Positions 8,397 to 16,813 of a stretch of DNA of 46,346 nt are shown here, one piece after another (position 1 is the stretch's first letter; each line of letters begins with the position of its first letter). The DNA lies in the NCBI GenBank assembly GCA_944322825.1, contig CALUQD010000007.1, forward strand, positions 1 through 46,346, written 5' to 3'. Both the position numbers and the translations under genes were made by a program. Origin of the DNA: Candidatus Avelusimicrobium pullicaecorum. GTDB lineage: Bacteria > Elusimicrobiota > Elusimicrobia > Elusimicrobiales > Elusimicrobiaceae. The notes beneath the pieces are model-generated. The model made no database searches. It worked only from the letters and a program-made list of their open reading frames with translations, and was not told where the DNA came from.

Positions 8397-9364
8397 TGTT
8401 CGTTGTCTTTGCGTGCGCGGTAAATGGCGTACATCGCCGCGCCGACTCCGCCAATGTTGGGGTTTTGCGAAACCAGTATTTTCAGCCGTTTAAACGGGGT
8501 TTGTATTTGCTGGGCGGCCAATACGCGCTTGGCGGCGGGCAGAAAATACGGCGCCGCACCGGATACCCCGCCGGCCAGCACGATGGTATCAATATCCAGC
8601 ACCAGCACAAAGTTGGCCAGCCCGATGCCTAAATAGTGGCCGGTGTCTTCCCACACTTTCAGTGCGGTTTTGCAGCCTTTTTCGGCCGCGCGGGAAACGA
8701 TTTCTATTTTAAAGTCTTTTTCCGCGTTGACCATTTGGGCCAAAATAGAGTCGGGGTAATCCATCACGGCTTCCATCACGCGCCGCTTGATGCCGATGGT
8801 GCCGATGAACGCTTCCAGGCAGCCGCGCGCGCCGCAGCCGCACAGCGGGCCGGAGGAGATGTCGGCAATTTTGGTATGCCCGATTTCGCCGGCGGTGCCG
8901 TTGGAGCCTTGGTATAGTTCTTTATTTAAAATGAGCCCGCCGCCTACGCCCGTGCCGAGCGTAACCACCAGCACGTTGGTGCCGTGGCGTTTTAAATCGG
9001 CCTCGTATACGCCCCAGGCGGCCAAGGTGGCGTCGTTGGCCACACAAGGCAAAATGCCCGTATGCTTGTGGAGCATCTGCGCGATGGGCCAGTCGGCAAT
9101 GTCTTTAAATTTTAAATTGGGGTTGTAGCGCAGGATGCCTTTTTGGTTGTCCACATCGCCGGGGGCGCCTACGGCCACGGCGACGCGCTGGTCCGGGAAT
9201 TCCTGCTGTATGGCGTTGATGTAATCGCCAATCTGGGCGATAAACCCTTTGGCTCCTTTGGAATAATCGGTTTCCATTTTTTCTTTGCGGAAAATTTCGC
9301 CGTGTTCGTTCATCACAAACAGTTTTACAAAGGTTCCTCCGATATCTACGCCTACGCCAATCAT
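8393..9364 (-). CDS. ROK family sugar kinase (glucokinase-like)
   Basis: ROK kinases phosphorylate glucose or related hexoses and N-acyl sugars. The 323-residue product has the phosphate loop DIGGT at 7-11, the catalytic aspartate in VANDA (111), the E-x-G-H motif (160-163), and the zinc cysteines in CGCGARGC (175, 177, 182). There is no helix-turn-helix extension, so it is an enzyme rather than a NagC/XylR-type repressor. The start follows AAGGAG. It stands three bases after xerC and overlaps lptD. Glucokinase is the likeliest activity, but the sugar cannot be read from the sequence. Confidence 0.9.
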   Translation of the reverse strand: MIGVGVDIGGTFVKLFVMNEHGEIFRKEKMETDYSKGAKGFIAQIGDYINAIQQEFPDQRVAVAVGAPGDVDNQKGILRYNPNLKFKDIADWPIAQMLHKHTGILPCVANDATLAAWGVYEADLKRHGTNVLVVTLGTGVGGGLILNKELYQGSNGTAGEIGHTKIADISSGPLCGCGARGCLEAFIGTIGIKRRVMEAVMDYPDSILAQMVNAEKDFKIEIVSRAAEKGCKTALKVWEDTGHYLGIGLANFVLVLDIDTIVLAGGVSGAAPYFLPAAKRVLAAQQIQTPFKRLKILVSQNPNIGGVGAAMYAIYRARKDNEQ

Positions 9365-9367
9365 AAC

Positions 9368-10249
9368 TTACTCCTTGCTTTTTGGATGAGCGTGGTCATA
9401 CACGCTTTTTAATTTTTCAAGCGACACGTGTGTATATACTTGCGTCGCGGCTAAACTTTTGTGGCCCAGCATTTCCTGCAAACTGCGCAAATCGCACCCA
9501 TTGTTCAGCAGGTGTGTGGCAAACGAGTGCCGCAGGCTGTGCGGCGTAACTTTGCGCGCCAGGTGCGAAGAAATAGCCGTATTTTTAAAAATGTACGCCA
9601 GCCCGTCCCCCGTCAGCGGTTTGCCGTTTTTGTTTAAGAACAGCGCATCTTCCGGCTGCGGGTTTTTGCGGCAGGCCAAGTACGTTTTCAAGGCGTCCAG
9701 CGCGGCGTCCGTCACCGGCACGAGCCGTTCCTTGGAGCCTTTCCCAAATACTTTTACAATCCCGTTAAAAAAATCAATGTCTTTTACGCGCAGCCCCGTC
9801 ACTTCGCTTCGGCGCAGGCCGCTGGAATACATCAGCTCAAACAAGGCTTTATCCCGCGCGGCAAAATGTTTGCTGTGGGCGGCCGTGTCAAGCAAGCGAT
9901 CGGTTTCTTCTATGGACAAAAATTTCGGCAAAATCCGTTCCCGTTTGGGAGCCGGCAATAATTTAAACGGGTTTCGCTCCAGCTTTCCTTGTTCCAACAG
10001 AAACGCGGCGAAGCTGCGTAAAGACGCAATCTTGCGCAAAATGGTATTGCGCGCCGGCTGGTGCAGCGTTTGCAGCGAAGCTAAAAACGAGCGGATATTG
10101 GCCGACGTAAAAAACCGCAAATCATCTTGTTTCCGTTTTTTAAAAAAGAGCAAAAATTCCTGCAAATCCGCACGGTAACTGCGTATCGTGTGGGGCGAAA
10201 AGTTTTTGTTTTGCAAATGGACTAAAAACGCGTTAATCCACGCTTCCAT
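9368..10249 (-). CDS. xerC: XerC/XerD-type tyrosine recombinase
   Basis: Such recombinases resolve chromosome dimers at dif during division. The 293-residue product has an N-terminal SAM-like core-binding domain (about 3-88) and a catalytic domain (about 105-285). The full active-site set is visible: Arg146 (SGLRRSEV), Lys170 (FGKGSKER), His237 and Arg240 (HSLRHSFATHL), His263 (LGHKSL), and nucleophile Tyr272 (VYTHV). The length fits XerC/XerD and not a phage integrase. It lies between topA and the ROK gene with gaps of 17 and 3 bases. XerC versus XerD cannot be separated by eye, and no dif site was seen. Confidence 0.9.
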   Translation of the reverse strand: MEAWINAFLVHLQNKNFSPHTIRSYRADLQEFLLFFKKRKQDDLRFFTSANIRSFLASLQTLHQPARNTILRKIASLRSFAAFLLEQGKLERNPFKLLPAPKRERILPKFLSIEETDRLLDTAAHSKHFAARDKALFELMYSSGLRRSEVTGLRVKDIDFFNGIVKVFGKGSKERLVPVTDAALDALKTYLACRKNPQPEDALFLNKNGKPLTGDGLAYIFKNTAISSHLARKVTPHSLRHSFATHLLNNGCDLRSLQEMLGHKSLAATQVYTHVSLEKLKSVYDHAHPKSKE

Positions 10250-10266
10250 TTTCCGCCTCCTGCGGG

Positions 10267-12558
10267 TTATTTGGTTTGCGCCACGCTTTGTTTGGCGGCG
10301 TGGGCCGCCTTAATTTGCTCGATTTCTTCCGGCGTAACGGTGACGATATTTTTGCATTTCGGGTAGCCGGAACAGCCTAAAAATTCCCCGCGTTTGGAGG
10401 TGCGCAGCACCATCGGCTTGCCGCATTTGTCGCACAGGCGGTCCGTAATAATCGGGCCGGTGGAAGCCACTTTATGGCCTTCCGCATCCAGCGAATACGT
10501 GTTTTTGCATTTGGGGTAAGCCGAGCAGGCCAAAAATTTGCCGCGCCGCCCGGTGCGAATGACCATCGGTGCGCCGCATTTATCGCAAATTTCGTCTGTT
10601 TTTTCGGGCTGGACTTTTTCCCCGGAGCTGGTTAAATTGATTTTGCCTTTGCATTCCGGGTCGCTGCAGACGAGGTATTCCCCAAAGCGGCTTCTTTTCT
10701 TGAGCATCATTTTGCCGCAGAGGGGGCATTTTTCGTCGGTTTCTTTGGCGGCGGGGCGCTGCATACCTTTGTCGGCTTCGTCCAGCTCCTGTTTAAAATT
10801 CGTGTAAAAATCGGACAATAATTTTACCCATTCCTGGGCGCCCTCGGCCACTTGGTCGAGTTGTTCTTCCACGCCGGCGGTATAGGACAAGTCCATAATT
10901 TCTTTAAAGAAATCTTTCAAACTGTCCGTTACCGTAATGCCCAAATCGGTGGCGACGAGCTTGCTGGTTTTGGGCTGGCGGGCGATGTATTTGCGGTCCA
11001 AAATCGTTTTAATCGTGGGCGCATACGTGGACGGACGGCCGATGCCGTGTTTTTCCAGCGTTTTAATCAGGCTGGCTTCGTTGTAGCAGGGCGGCGGGGT
11101 GGTTTTGTGGTCTTTGGTTTTAATGTCCAAGAGTTTTAATTCGTCCCCTTCCGTCAGCACCGGCAAGAGCGCGCTGCCGTCTTCTTTTTCTTCGTTGGCG
11201 TCGTCGTCCTGGTCCTTATAAATAGACAGATACCCCGGAAATTTAACCGTGCGGCCGCTGGCGCGCAGCACGCATTCCTGCTCGCTTCCGGCGGCGATAT
11301 CAATGGCTACCGTGTTAAATACCGCATCGGCCATTTGGCTGGCCACAAAGCGCAGCCAGATGAGTTCATACAGCTTGTATTGGTCGGCGGTTAAATAGGG
11401 CTTCATCGCCTGCGGCGTGCGGCGCACATCCGTCGGGTGGATGGATTCGTGCGCTTCCTGGGCGCCCATTACTTTGCTTTTGTAGACGGGCTGTTTGGCC
11501 GGCACAAAAGCGGGGCCGTATTTCTCGCCGATAAATTTTTTGGTCTGCTCCTGCAAGAGTTTGGACACGTTAAACGAGTCCGTTCTCATATACGTAATTA
11601 AACCGACGGTCTGGCCCGCAATTTCAATCCCTTCGTAGAGGTGTTGGGCCGTCATCATCGTTTTTTGGGAAGGAAAGCCCAATTTGTTGTAGGCGTCCTG
11701 CTGCATAGAGCTGGTGATAAAAGGCGGTTTCGGTTTTTGTTTAACTTCTTTCTTTTCCACCTTCAAAACAGTGTTGGGCCCTTTGCGCAACAGGTCCGAA
11801 AGCGGGGCCAGTTTTTCCGGCTTGTCAAAAACGGTGGTTTTTACTTTGTAATCTTCGGCAAACAGTTTATAGGTGGTGGTTTGTTCCACATTTTTGCCTT
11901 GCCATTTGGTCACGCGCGCCCAAAAGGAAGGGGCGGCGCCGGGCTTTTCAAACTGGGCGCCGATGGTCCAGTATTCCTGCTCTTTAAATTCGGCGATTTC
12001 TTTGGCCCGTTCCGCCAAAAGCCGTACGGCGACCGACTGTACACGTCCGGCCGATAAACCGGAGGTGATTTTTTTCCACAACAGGGGGGATAACTTATAC
12101 CCCACAATGCGGTCCAAAATGCGCCGGGCCTGCTGGGCGTTGACGAGGTTATCGTCAATTTTACGGGCGTGCGCAAACGATTCTTTAATGGCTGCCGGGG
12201 TGATTTCGTGGAAGTAAATGCGCTGGTAGCGGTCCTTGGGCAGTTTTAACAGCTCTACCAGATGCCACGCGATGGCTTCGCCCTCGCGGTCAGGGTCGGT
12301 AGCGAGGTAAATTTCGCTGGCGTTTTTGGCGGCGGCGGTCAGTTCGGCGATTAGGCGTTTGGCGCGGTCCACCGGCACATAGGTGGGTTGAAAGCCGTGT
12401 TCAATGTCTACCCCAATGTCTTTGGAGGGCAAATCCCGCACGTGTCCAAACGAACTGCGTACGATGTAATCATTCCCCAAAATTTTGCTGATGGTTTTCT
12501 GTTTCGTGGGAGATTCTACAATAACCAGCTTTTTACCTTTTGGATTGGTGGTTGCCAT
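10267..12558 (-). CDS. topA: DNA topoisomerase I
   Basis: TopA is the type IA enzyme that relaxes negative supercoils. The 763-residue product has a Toprim domain at the start (LVIVESPTKQKTI, acidic LATDPDREGEAIAWHL), the gate domains with active tyrosine 323 (LITYMRTDS), and a C-terminal block with three four-cysteine zinc ribbons (about 610-745: CPLCG...C, CDKCG...CSAYPKC, CDKCG...CSGYPKC). A Lys/Ala tail follows. It starts 19 bases after dprA behind AAGGAAG. The adjacency with dprA is common in bacteria and supports the call. Confidence 0.97.
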   Translation of the reverse strand: MATTNPKGKKLVIVESPTKQKTISKILGNDYIVRSSFGHVRDLPSKDIGVDIEHGFQPTYVPVDRAKRLIAELTAAAKNASEIYLATDPDREGEAIAWHLVELLKLPKDRYQRIYFHEITPAAIKESFAHARKIDDNLVNAQQARRILDRIVGYKLSPLLWKKITSGLSAGRVQSVAVRLLAERAKEIAEFKEQEYWTIGAQFEKPGAAPSFWARVTKWQGKNVEQTTTYKLFAEDYKVKTTVFDKPEKLAPLSDLLRKGPNTVLKVEKKEVKQKPKPPFITSSMQQDAYNKLGFPSQKTMMTAQHLYEGIEIAGQTVGLITYMRTDSFNVSKLLQEQTKKFIGEKYGPAFVPAKQPVYKSKVMGAQEAHESIHPTDVRRTPQAMKPYLTADQYKLYELIWLRFVASQMADAVFNTVAIDIAAGSEQECVLRASGRTVKFPGYLSIYKDQDDDANEEKEDGSALLPVLTEGDELKLLDIKTKDHKTTPPPCYNEASLIKTLEKHGIGRPSTYAPTIKTILDRKYIARQPKTSKLVATDLGITVTDSLKDFFKEIMDLSYTAGVEEQLDQVAEGAQEWVKLLSDFYTNFKQELDEADKGMQRPAAKETDEKCPLCGKMMLKKRSRFGEYLVCSDPECKGKINLTSSGEKVQPEKTDEICDKCGAPMVIRTGRRGKFLACSAYPKCKNTYSLDAEGHKVASTGPIITDRLCDKCGKPMVLRTSKRGEFLGCSGYPKCKNIVTVTPEEIEQIKAAHAAKQSVAQTK

Positions 12559-12577
12559 AGTTCACTTCCTTATAAAA

Positions 12578-13714
12578 TTAAAATTTGCTTTTGCTGTACA
12601 GGCCGTTTTCGCAAGCCAAGAACCCTTTTACTTCCAGTTCAAACAGCAAAGACGCTGCTTCCGGCACGTCTGCGCCGAGGGCCTCGGCAATTTGGTCCAA
12701 ACTGGCTTGCCCGCCGCCCACGGCGTTCATTACCGCGCGTTGGCGCGGGGTTAAATCTTCTTCCGGTTTGGGTTGAATTTGGGGGTCCTTTTCAAAGAAC
12801 CGCTTGTCTAACCCAAAGCGCAGCTGCTGTGGTATATAGTCTAGTATATCTGAAGCGGCAGTTACAACCCCTGCCCCGTCTTGTATGAGCGAATTGGGGC
12901 CGGCGGACTGCGGGCTGTCTATCGGGCCGGGCACGGCCAAAACGTCTTTGCCCATTTCCAGCGCCAGCTTGGCGGTAATGAGCGCGCCGGACTTGATTTC
13001 GCCCTCCACCACGACTACCGGCTGCGACAGGGCCGCAATAATGCGGTTGCGCCGCGGAAAGTGAAATGCGTTGGGCGGGCTGTTAAACGGCAGTTCGCTG
13101 ATGACGGCCCCGCCGTATTGCAAAATGGCTTTTTCCAGCGCGCGGTTTTCGGGCGGATAACAACGCCCAATCCCCGTGCCGATCACGCCCACGGTGGGCT
13201 TTTTAAGCCGCACGGCCGCGGCGTGGCATTCGCTGTCCACCCCGCGCGCCAACCCGCTGACGACGGTCACCCCGCATTGGGCCAAGTCGCCCGCCAGTTT
13301 GGCAGCGGCCCGCCGGCCATAGGGTGTGATTTTGCGCGTACCCACCATTCCTACGCAGGCTTGTTCTTCGGCCGGCAGGGCGCCCAACACATAAATGGCT
13401 ATGGGAGATTCTTTGATATTGCGCAGCGATTGCGGGTATTCGTCGTCCTCCGGCACATAAATATGGCCGCCCAGCGCGGCGGTTTTATCCCATTCTTCCT
13501 GCGGGTTGACCGCGTAGGCGTCTTTTAGCAAGCGGGCGGCGGTTTCCGGGTTTAAATTGGCTTCGCGCGATAACGTTTCCGCATCTTGGCGCAGGATTTC
13601 CTGGGCGGAACCGAAAATTTCAATCAGGCGTTCCAGCCAATCCGCGCGGAAAAACAGACACGCGTTTATTTGAATGCGGGCCAGCCGTTCGGCGGCGGAG
13701 ATAGACGGGTTCAT
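12578..13714 (-). CDS. dprA: DNA-processing protein DprA
   Basis: DprA protects incoming single-stranded DNA in natural transformation and loads RecA on it. The 378-residue product has an N-terminal helical domain (about 1-75), the Rossmann-like DprA core (about 85-300) with VGTRKITPYGRRAA, VSGLARGVDSECHAAA and GVIGTGIGRCYPPEN, and a C-terminal winged-helix DprA_WH domain (about 315-378). The start codon overlaps the comM stop by one base (TAATG), so translation is probably coupled. Together with comM next door and pilin genes elsewhere in the window it suggests, but does not prove, natural transformation. Confidence 0.95.
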   Translation of the reverse strand: MNPSISAAERLARIQINACLFFRADWLERLIEIFGSAQEILRQDAETLSREANLNPETAARLLKDAYAVNPQEEWDKTAALGGHIYVPEDDEYPQSLRNIKESPIAIYVLGALPAEEQACVGMVGTRKITPYGRRAAAKLAGDLAQCGVTVVSGLARGVDSECHAAAVRLKKPTVGVIGTGIGRCYPPENRALEKAILQYGGAVISELPFNSPPNAFHFPRRNRIIAALSQPVVVVEGEIKSGALITAKLALEMGKDVLAVPGPIDSPQSAGPNSLIQDGAGVVTAASDILDYIPQQLRFGLDKRFFEKDPQIQPKPEEDLTPRQRAVMNAVGGGQASLDQIAEALGADVPEAASLLFELEVKGFLACENGLYSKSKF

Positions 13715-15252
13715 TAAATGTCGGCCACTCCTTTGCGGTCCAGCGGACGGTATTGCATTACTTCCACCAGGTGTTTCACTTCTATATCTTGTTTGCCTTC
13801 CAAGTCGGCAATCGTGCGGGCGGTTTTTAAAATTTTATCCAAACTGCGCGCGCTGAGCCCCAGCTTGCGCATAGCGGTTTCTAGCACTTTGTCCGCTTCC
13901 GGCGGCAGGGGGCAACATTCTTTGATTTCCCGCGGCGTCATAAAGGCGTTGGCGGGGGTGGGGGAACCCGCAAAGCGCTTGCGCTGGATTTCCCGCGCGG
14001 CAAGCACGCGCGCGCGGATTTGGGCGGAAGAGTCCCCTTCGCTTTTTTTGTTCCAGTCGGTGTATTTTACGGGGTTTAAATTGACGGTTAAATCGATACG
14101 GTCCAACAGCGGCCCCGACAGGCGCGATTTGTAGCGGCTGACCTGCATCGGCGAGCAAGTGCAGGGCGTCACCGGGTCCCCCAGGTGCCCGCAGGGGCAC
14201 GGGTTCATCGCGGCCAGCAAGGTAAAGCGGGCCGGATAGGTGACGGTTTCTTTCGCGCGGGAAATGGTCACGCGGCCGTTTTCCAAGGGTTCGCGCAGTA
14301 CTTCCAACGAAGAACGGGAAAACTCGGCAAATTCGTCCAAAAACAGCACCCCGTTGTGCGCCAGGGAAACTTCCCCCGGGCGCGGCGAGGAACCCCCGCC
14401 GATGAGCGCTACGTCCGAAATGGTGTGGTGCGGGTCCCGAAACGGGCGGCGGGTTAAGAGTTTGCTCTTGCCGATTAAATTGCAAATGGAATAAATTTTG
14501 GTAATTTCTAAGGCTTCTTCCTGCGTTAAGGGGGGTAAAATGCCCGCAAAGCGCTTGGCCAGCATACTTTTGCCGGTGCCGGGCAGGCCTATCATCAGTA
14601 CGTTATGCCCGCCAGCGGCCGCGATTTCCAGCGCGCGTTTGGCCAGCGCCTGGCCTTTGACGTCCGAAAAATCCAGCTCGTGCGTTTGCGCTTCTTCGGG
14701 TTCCGGCACAAACGTCAGTTTGACGGCTGCTTCGTCCAGTTTCCCTTCCAGGTATTCGGCCAGTTCTTTTAGCGTGTGCGGCGTGATAAACGGCGAGCCG
14801 GACACTTGCCCTTCCAATACGTTTTGCGGAGGGATAACGGCCGTTTTGCCCAAAGCCTTGCAGGAAATCAACATCGGCAATACGCCCGCGCACGGGCGCA
14901 GGGAACCGTCCAACGCCAATTCACCCAGAACCAGCAAATTTTTTGTTTTTTCCGCCGCCTCCGGCGACAGTTGCCCCGAAGCCGCCAATATGCCCAGCGC
15001 AATCGGCAAATCGAATTGGGTGCCGCTCTTGCGCAGTTCGGCCGGGCTTAAGTTGACGGTAATGCGTTTATTGGGAAAATCAAACCCGCTGTTGCGTACG
15101 GCCGCCACCACGCGTTCTTTGCTTTCGCGCACTTCCGCGTCCGGCAGGCCGACAACGGCCAATGTAGGCATACCCGCCGCGATATCCACTTCCACGGATA
15201 CGGCAAAACCTTCTATCCCTTTAATGGCGCCAGTGCATACATTGGCCAGCAT
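13714..15252 (-). CDS. comM: ComM/YifB family AAA+ ATPase
   Basis: ComM is a hexameric helicase that promotes branch migration when transformed DNA is integrated; the wider family is called YifB or Mg-chelatase-like. The 512-residue product has the N-terminal ChlI domain (about 20-140: GLPDAEVRESKERV, TVNLSPAELRKSGTQFDLPIA), a central AAA+ module with Walker A GLPGTGKS near 221 and a Walker B VLFLDEF, a cysteine cluster (CPCGHLGDPVTPCTC), and the Mg-chelatase C-terminal domain. It begins one base after the FlgT-N-like gene. Magnesium chelatase activity is not expected. Confidence 0.93.
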   Translation of the reverse strand: MLANVCTGAIKGIEGFAVSVEVDIAAGMPTLAVVGLPDAEVRESKERVVAAVRNSGFDFPNKRITVNLSPAELRKSGTQFDLPIALGILAASGQLSPEAAEKTKNLLVLGELALDGSLRPCAGVLPMLISCKALGKTAVIPPQNVLEGQVSGSPFITPHTLKELAEYLEGKLDEAAVKLTFVPEPEEAQTHELDFSDVKGQALAKRALEIAAAGGHNVLMIGLPGTGKSMLAKRFAGILPPLTQEEALEITKIYSICNLIGKSKLLTRRPFRDPHHTISDVALIGGGSSPRPGEVSLAHNGVLFLDEFAEFSRSSLEVLREPLENGRVTISRAKETVTYPARFTLLAAMNPCPCGHLGDPVTPCTCSPMQVSRYKSRLSGPLLDRIDLTVNLNPVKYTDWNKKSEGDSSAQIRARVLAAREIQRKRFAGSPTPANAFMTPREIKECCPLPPEADKVLETAMRKLGLSARSLDKILKTARTIADLEGKQDIEVKHLVEVMQYRPLDRKGVADI

Positions 15253-15253
15253 A

Positions 15254-16360
15254 TCAGTTGAAACTCAGTACGATGGAATCCGGGGAAATGGATACCACCG
15301 TAAAGTTGACGTTGTATTTGCGGATAATTTTGGCGGCCAGCTCTTCCGGGGCGGCGATATTGGCCGAAATTTCAAACTGGGCGGCCGAATTGGCGTAGCG
15401 CACCAGATTGAAATCCTCAATTTCGCGCAAATTGCGCAGGATATCCTGCACTTGTTTTAAGCGTTCAATGTTGCCGATGTCTTTAATCGTAACGTTAAAT
15501 ACTTTGGCCGAGTTGATGGCGGAGTTAATCGGTTCCAAAAGCTGTTTGGCGGCCGCTTCACACGCGGCGGAAATGGATTTTTGGGAGGCAATTTCGTCCA
15601 ACGGGTCCAAACCGCTTAACTGGTCGGCCCCTTCGGCTACGACGGCGTAGTTATTGGTGGAATACACCCGCAGGTTGGCCCGCGCCCGGTAGGATTTAAA
15701 CGGCGAAGTTGTACCTGGCAGGGCGGAGAGCGGATTGGTTTGCACGTCGGCAATAATCACAAAGCGCGCGCCTTCCTGGCGGGCTTGGTCGATGGTCGGG
15801 TTGGGGTTTTCGATGTTGTTTTGGCTTAAATTTTCGCCGTTAATCAGCGCAAAAGACGGGTTTTTTAACGCCCGGTAAATGGCTTGTTTGCAATCCTGGC
15901 GCAGGGAAACTTCTTCGCCCACCATTTCGCGCGAGGTAACCAAAATGTTGGTCTTTTTGGCAAAAGCGTCTGCTTCGGATTGTTTGATAATGTCGCCAAT
16001 GTCTTTAACGAGCACCATCGCTTTGATTTGCGTATAGAATTCATCCCCTTTGCGGTACGATTTTTGCACGTGGCTGCGGCGGATAAATCCCGCCGTTTTG
16101 GATACGATTTTGTCCTCCACCAGCTGGGCCTGCTCCACCGTGGTGGCCGAAGAAATAAACACGCCGGCCACTTTTTCCACGGCGGCGCGCTGGGCGGCCA
16201 GAATGCCGTCCTGCTTCATTTGTTTTAGATTGTTTTCATCGTAGGGAACCAGCGATTCGGCAATCACGTATTCGCCCTCCCCTTTCGGCCCAATGCGAAA
16301 CGAACTGCACGCCGTGAGCAGCAGCGTGCCGGACAGTATAAGCAAAAACAGTTTTTTCAT
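15254..16360 (-). CDS. Lipoprotein with FlgT N-terminal-like domain
   Basis: The 368-residue product has a lipobox LTAC (cysteine 18), so it is probably anchored in a membrane from the periplasmic side. Residues about 30-120 read like the FlgT N-terminal domain seen in flagellar and other secreted proteins (ILAAQRAAVEKVAGVFISSAT, VSKTAGFIRRSHVQKSY, YTQIKAMVLVKDI). The next 150 residues resemble the FlgT middle domain pattern (lipoprotein, RFVIIADVQTN...RANLRVYSTNNYAVVAEG), and the last 80 have an alpha/beta pattern. No flagellar gene is nearby, so a role outside flagella is likely. It overlaps the LPP20-like gene by four bases, and the two are probably partners. The domain call is moderate. 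Confidence 0.6.
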   Translation of the reverse strand: MKKLFLLILSGTLLLTACSSFRIGPKGEGEYVIAESLVPYDENNLKQMKQDGILAAQRAAVEKVAGVFISSATTVEQAQLVEDKIVSKTAGFIRRSHVQKSYRKGDEFYTQIKAMVLVKDIGDIIKQSEADAFAKKTNILVTSREMVGEEVSLRQDCKQAIYRALKNPSFALINGENLSQNNIENPNPTIDQARQEGARFVIIADVQTNPLSALPGTTSPFKSYRARANLRVYSTNNYAVVAEGADQLSGLDPLDEIASQKSISAACEAAAKQLLEPINSAINSAKVFNVTIKDIGNIERLKQVQDILRNLREIEDFNLVRYANSAAQFEISANIAAPEELAAKIIRKYNVNFTVVSISPDSIVLSFN

Positions 16361-16809
16361 TCTTTTTTATCCTCCGGGTCAATACCAGCGGCTTGCAGGC
16401 GTTTGCGGTCCAAGCGCATAATGACGGCACAGCCGCCGTCATCCAAATACTCCGTAGACACGAGTTCCATCTGGCTGATTACGCCATTGGCCGAAGTATC
16501 AATGGTGCTGCCGGCGGAAACAGCGTCCACCACTTGCACATTGGATTCCAAATTAGCCCCGTAAAGCACTTCGGCCGCGCGCTGATAGGCGTGGGCGATG
16601 GCCGCTTCGCGGCTCATAATGCGGCGCTGGGAATCGGATGTGTGCGCCGGGTTGGCCGCGCCAAACCCGCGGACCCATAAATAATCGCTGTCTAAAAGCG
16701 TATCATTAAACGAAGGCGCAATGGCGCCGTCTTTCACGGCGGATTTCATTGTGCCCGAGCACGCGCACAGGCACAAAACCGCCGCACAAAGTGCAAAAAG
16801 TTTTTTCAT
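16357..16809 (-). CDS. LPP20-like lipoprotein
   Basis: A 150-residue lipoprotein with lipobox LCAC (cysteine 17). The body has the LPP20 pattern: a WVRGFGAANP strand, a helix with REAAIAHAYQRAAEVLYG, then strands ending in CAVIMRLDRKRL. LPP20 proteins are outer-surface lipoproteins first known from Helicobacter and are often found beside FlgT-like proteins. The start follows GAGGT, four bases after the DnaA-like gene. The function is unknown. Confidence 0.65.
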   Translation of the reverse strand: MKKLFALCAAVLCLCACSGTMKSAVKDGAIAPSFNDTLLDSDYLWVRGFGAANPAHTSDSQRRIMSREAAIAHAYQRAAEVLYGANLESNVQVVDAVSAGSTIDTSANGVISQMELVSTEYLDDGGCAVIMRLDRKRLQAAGIDPEDKKE

Positions 16810-16813
16810 CGGA

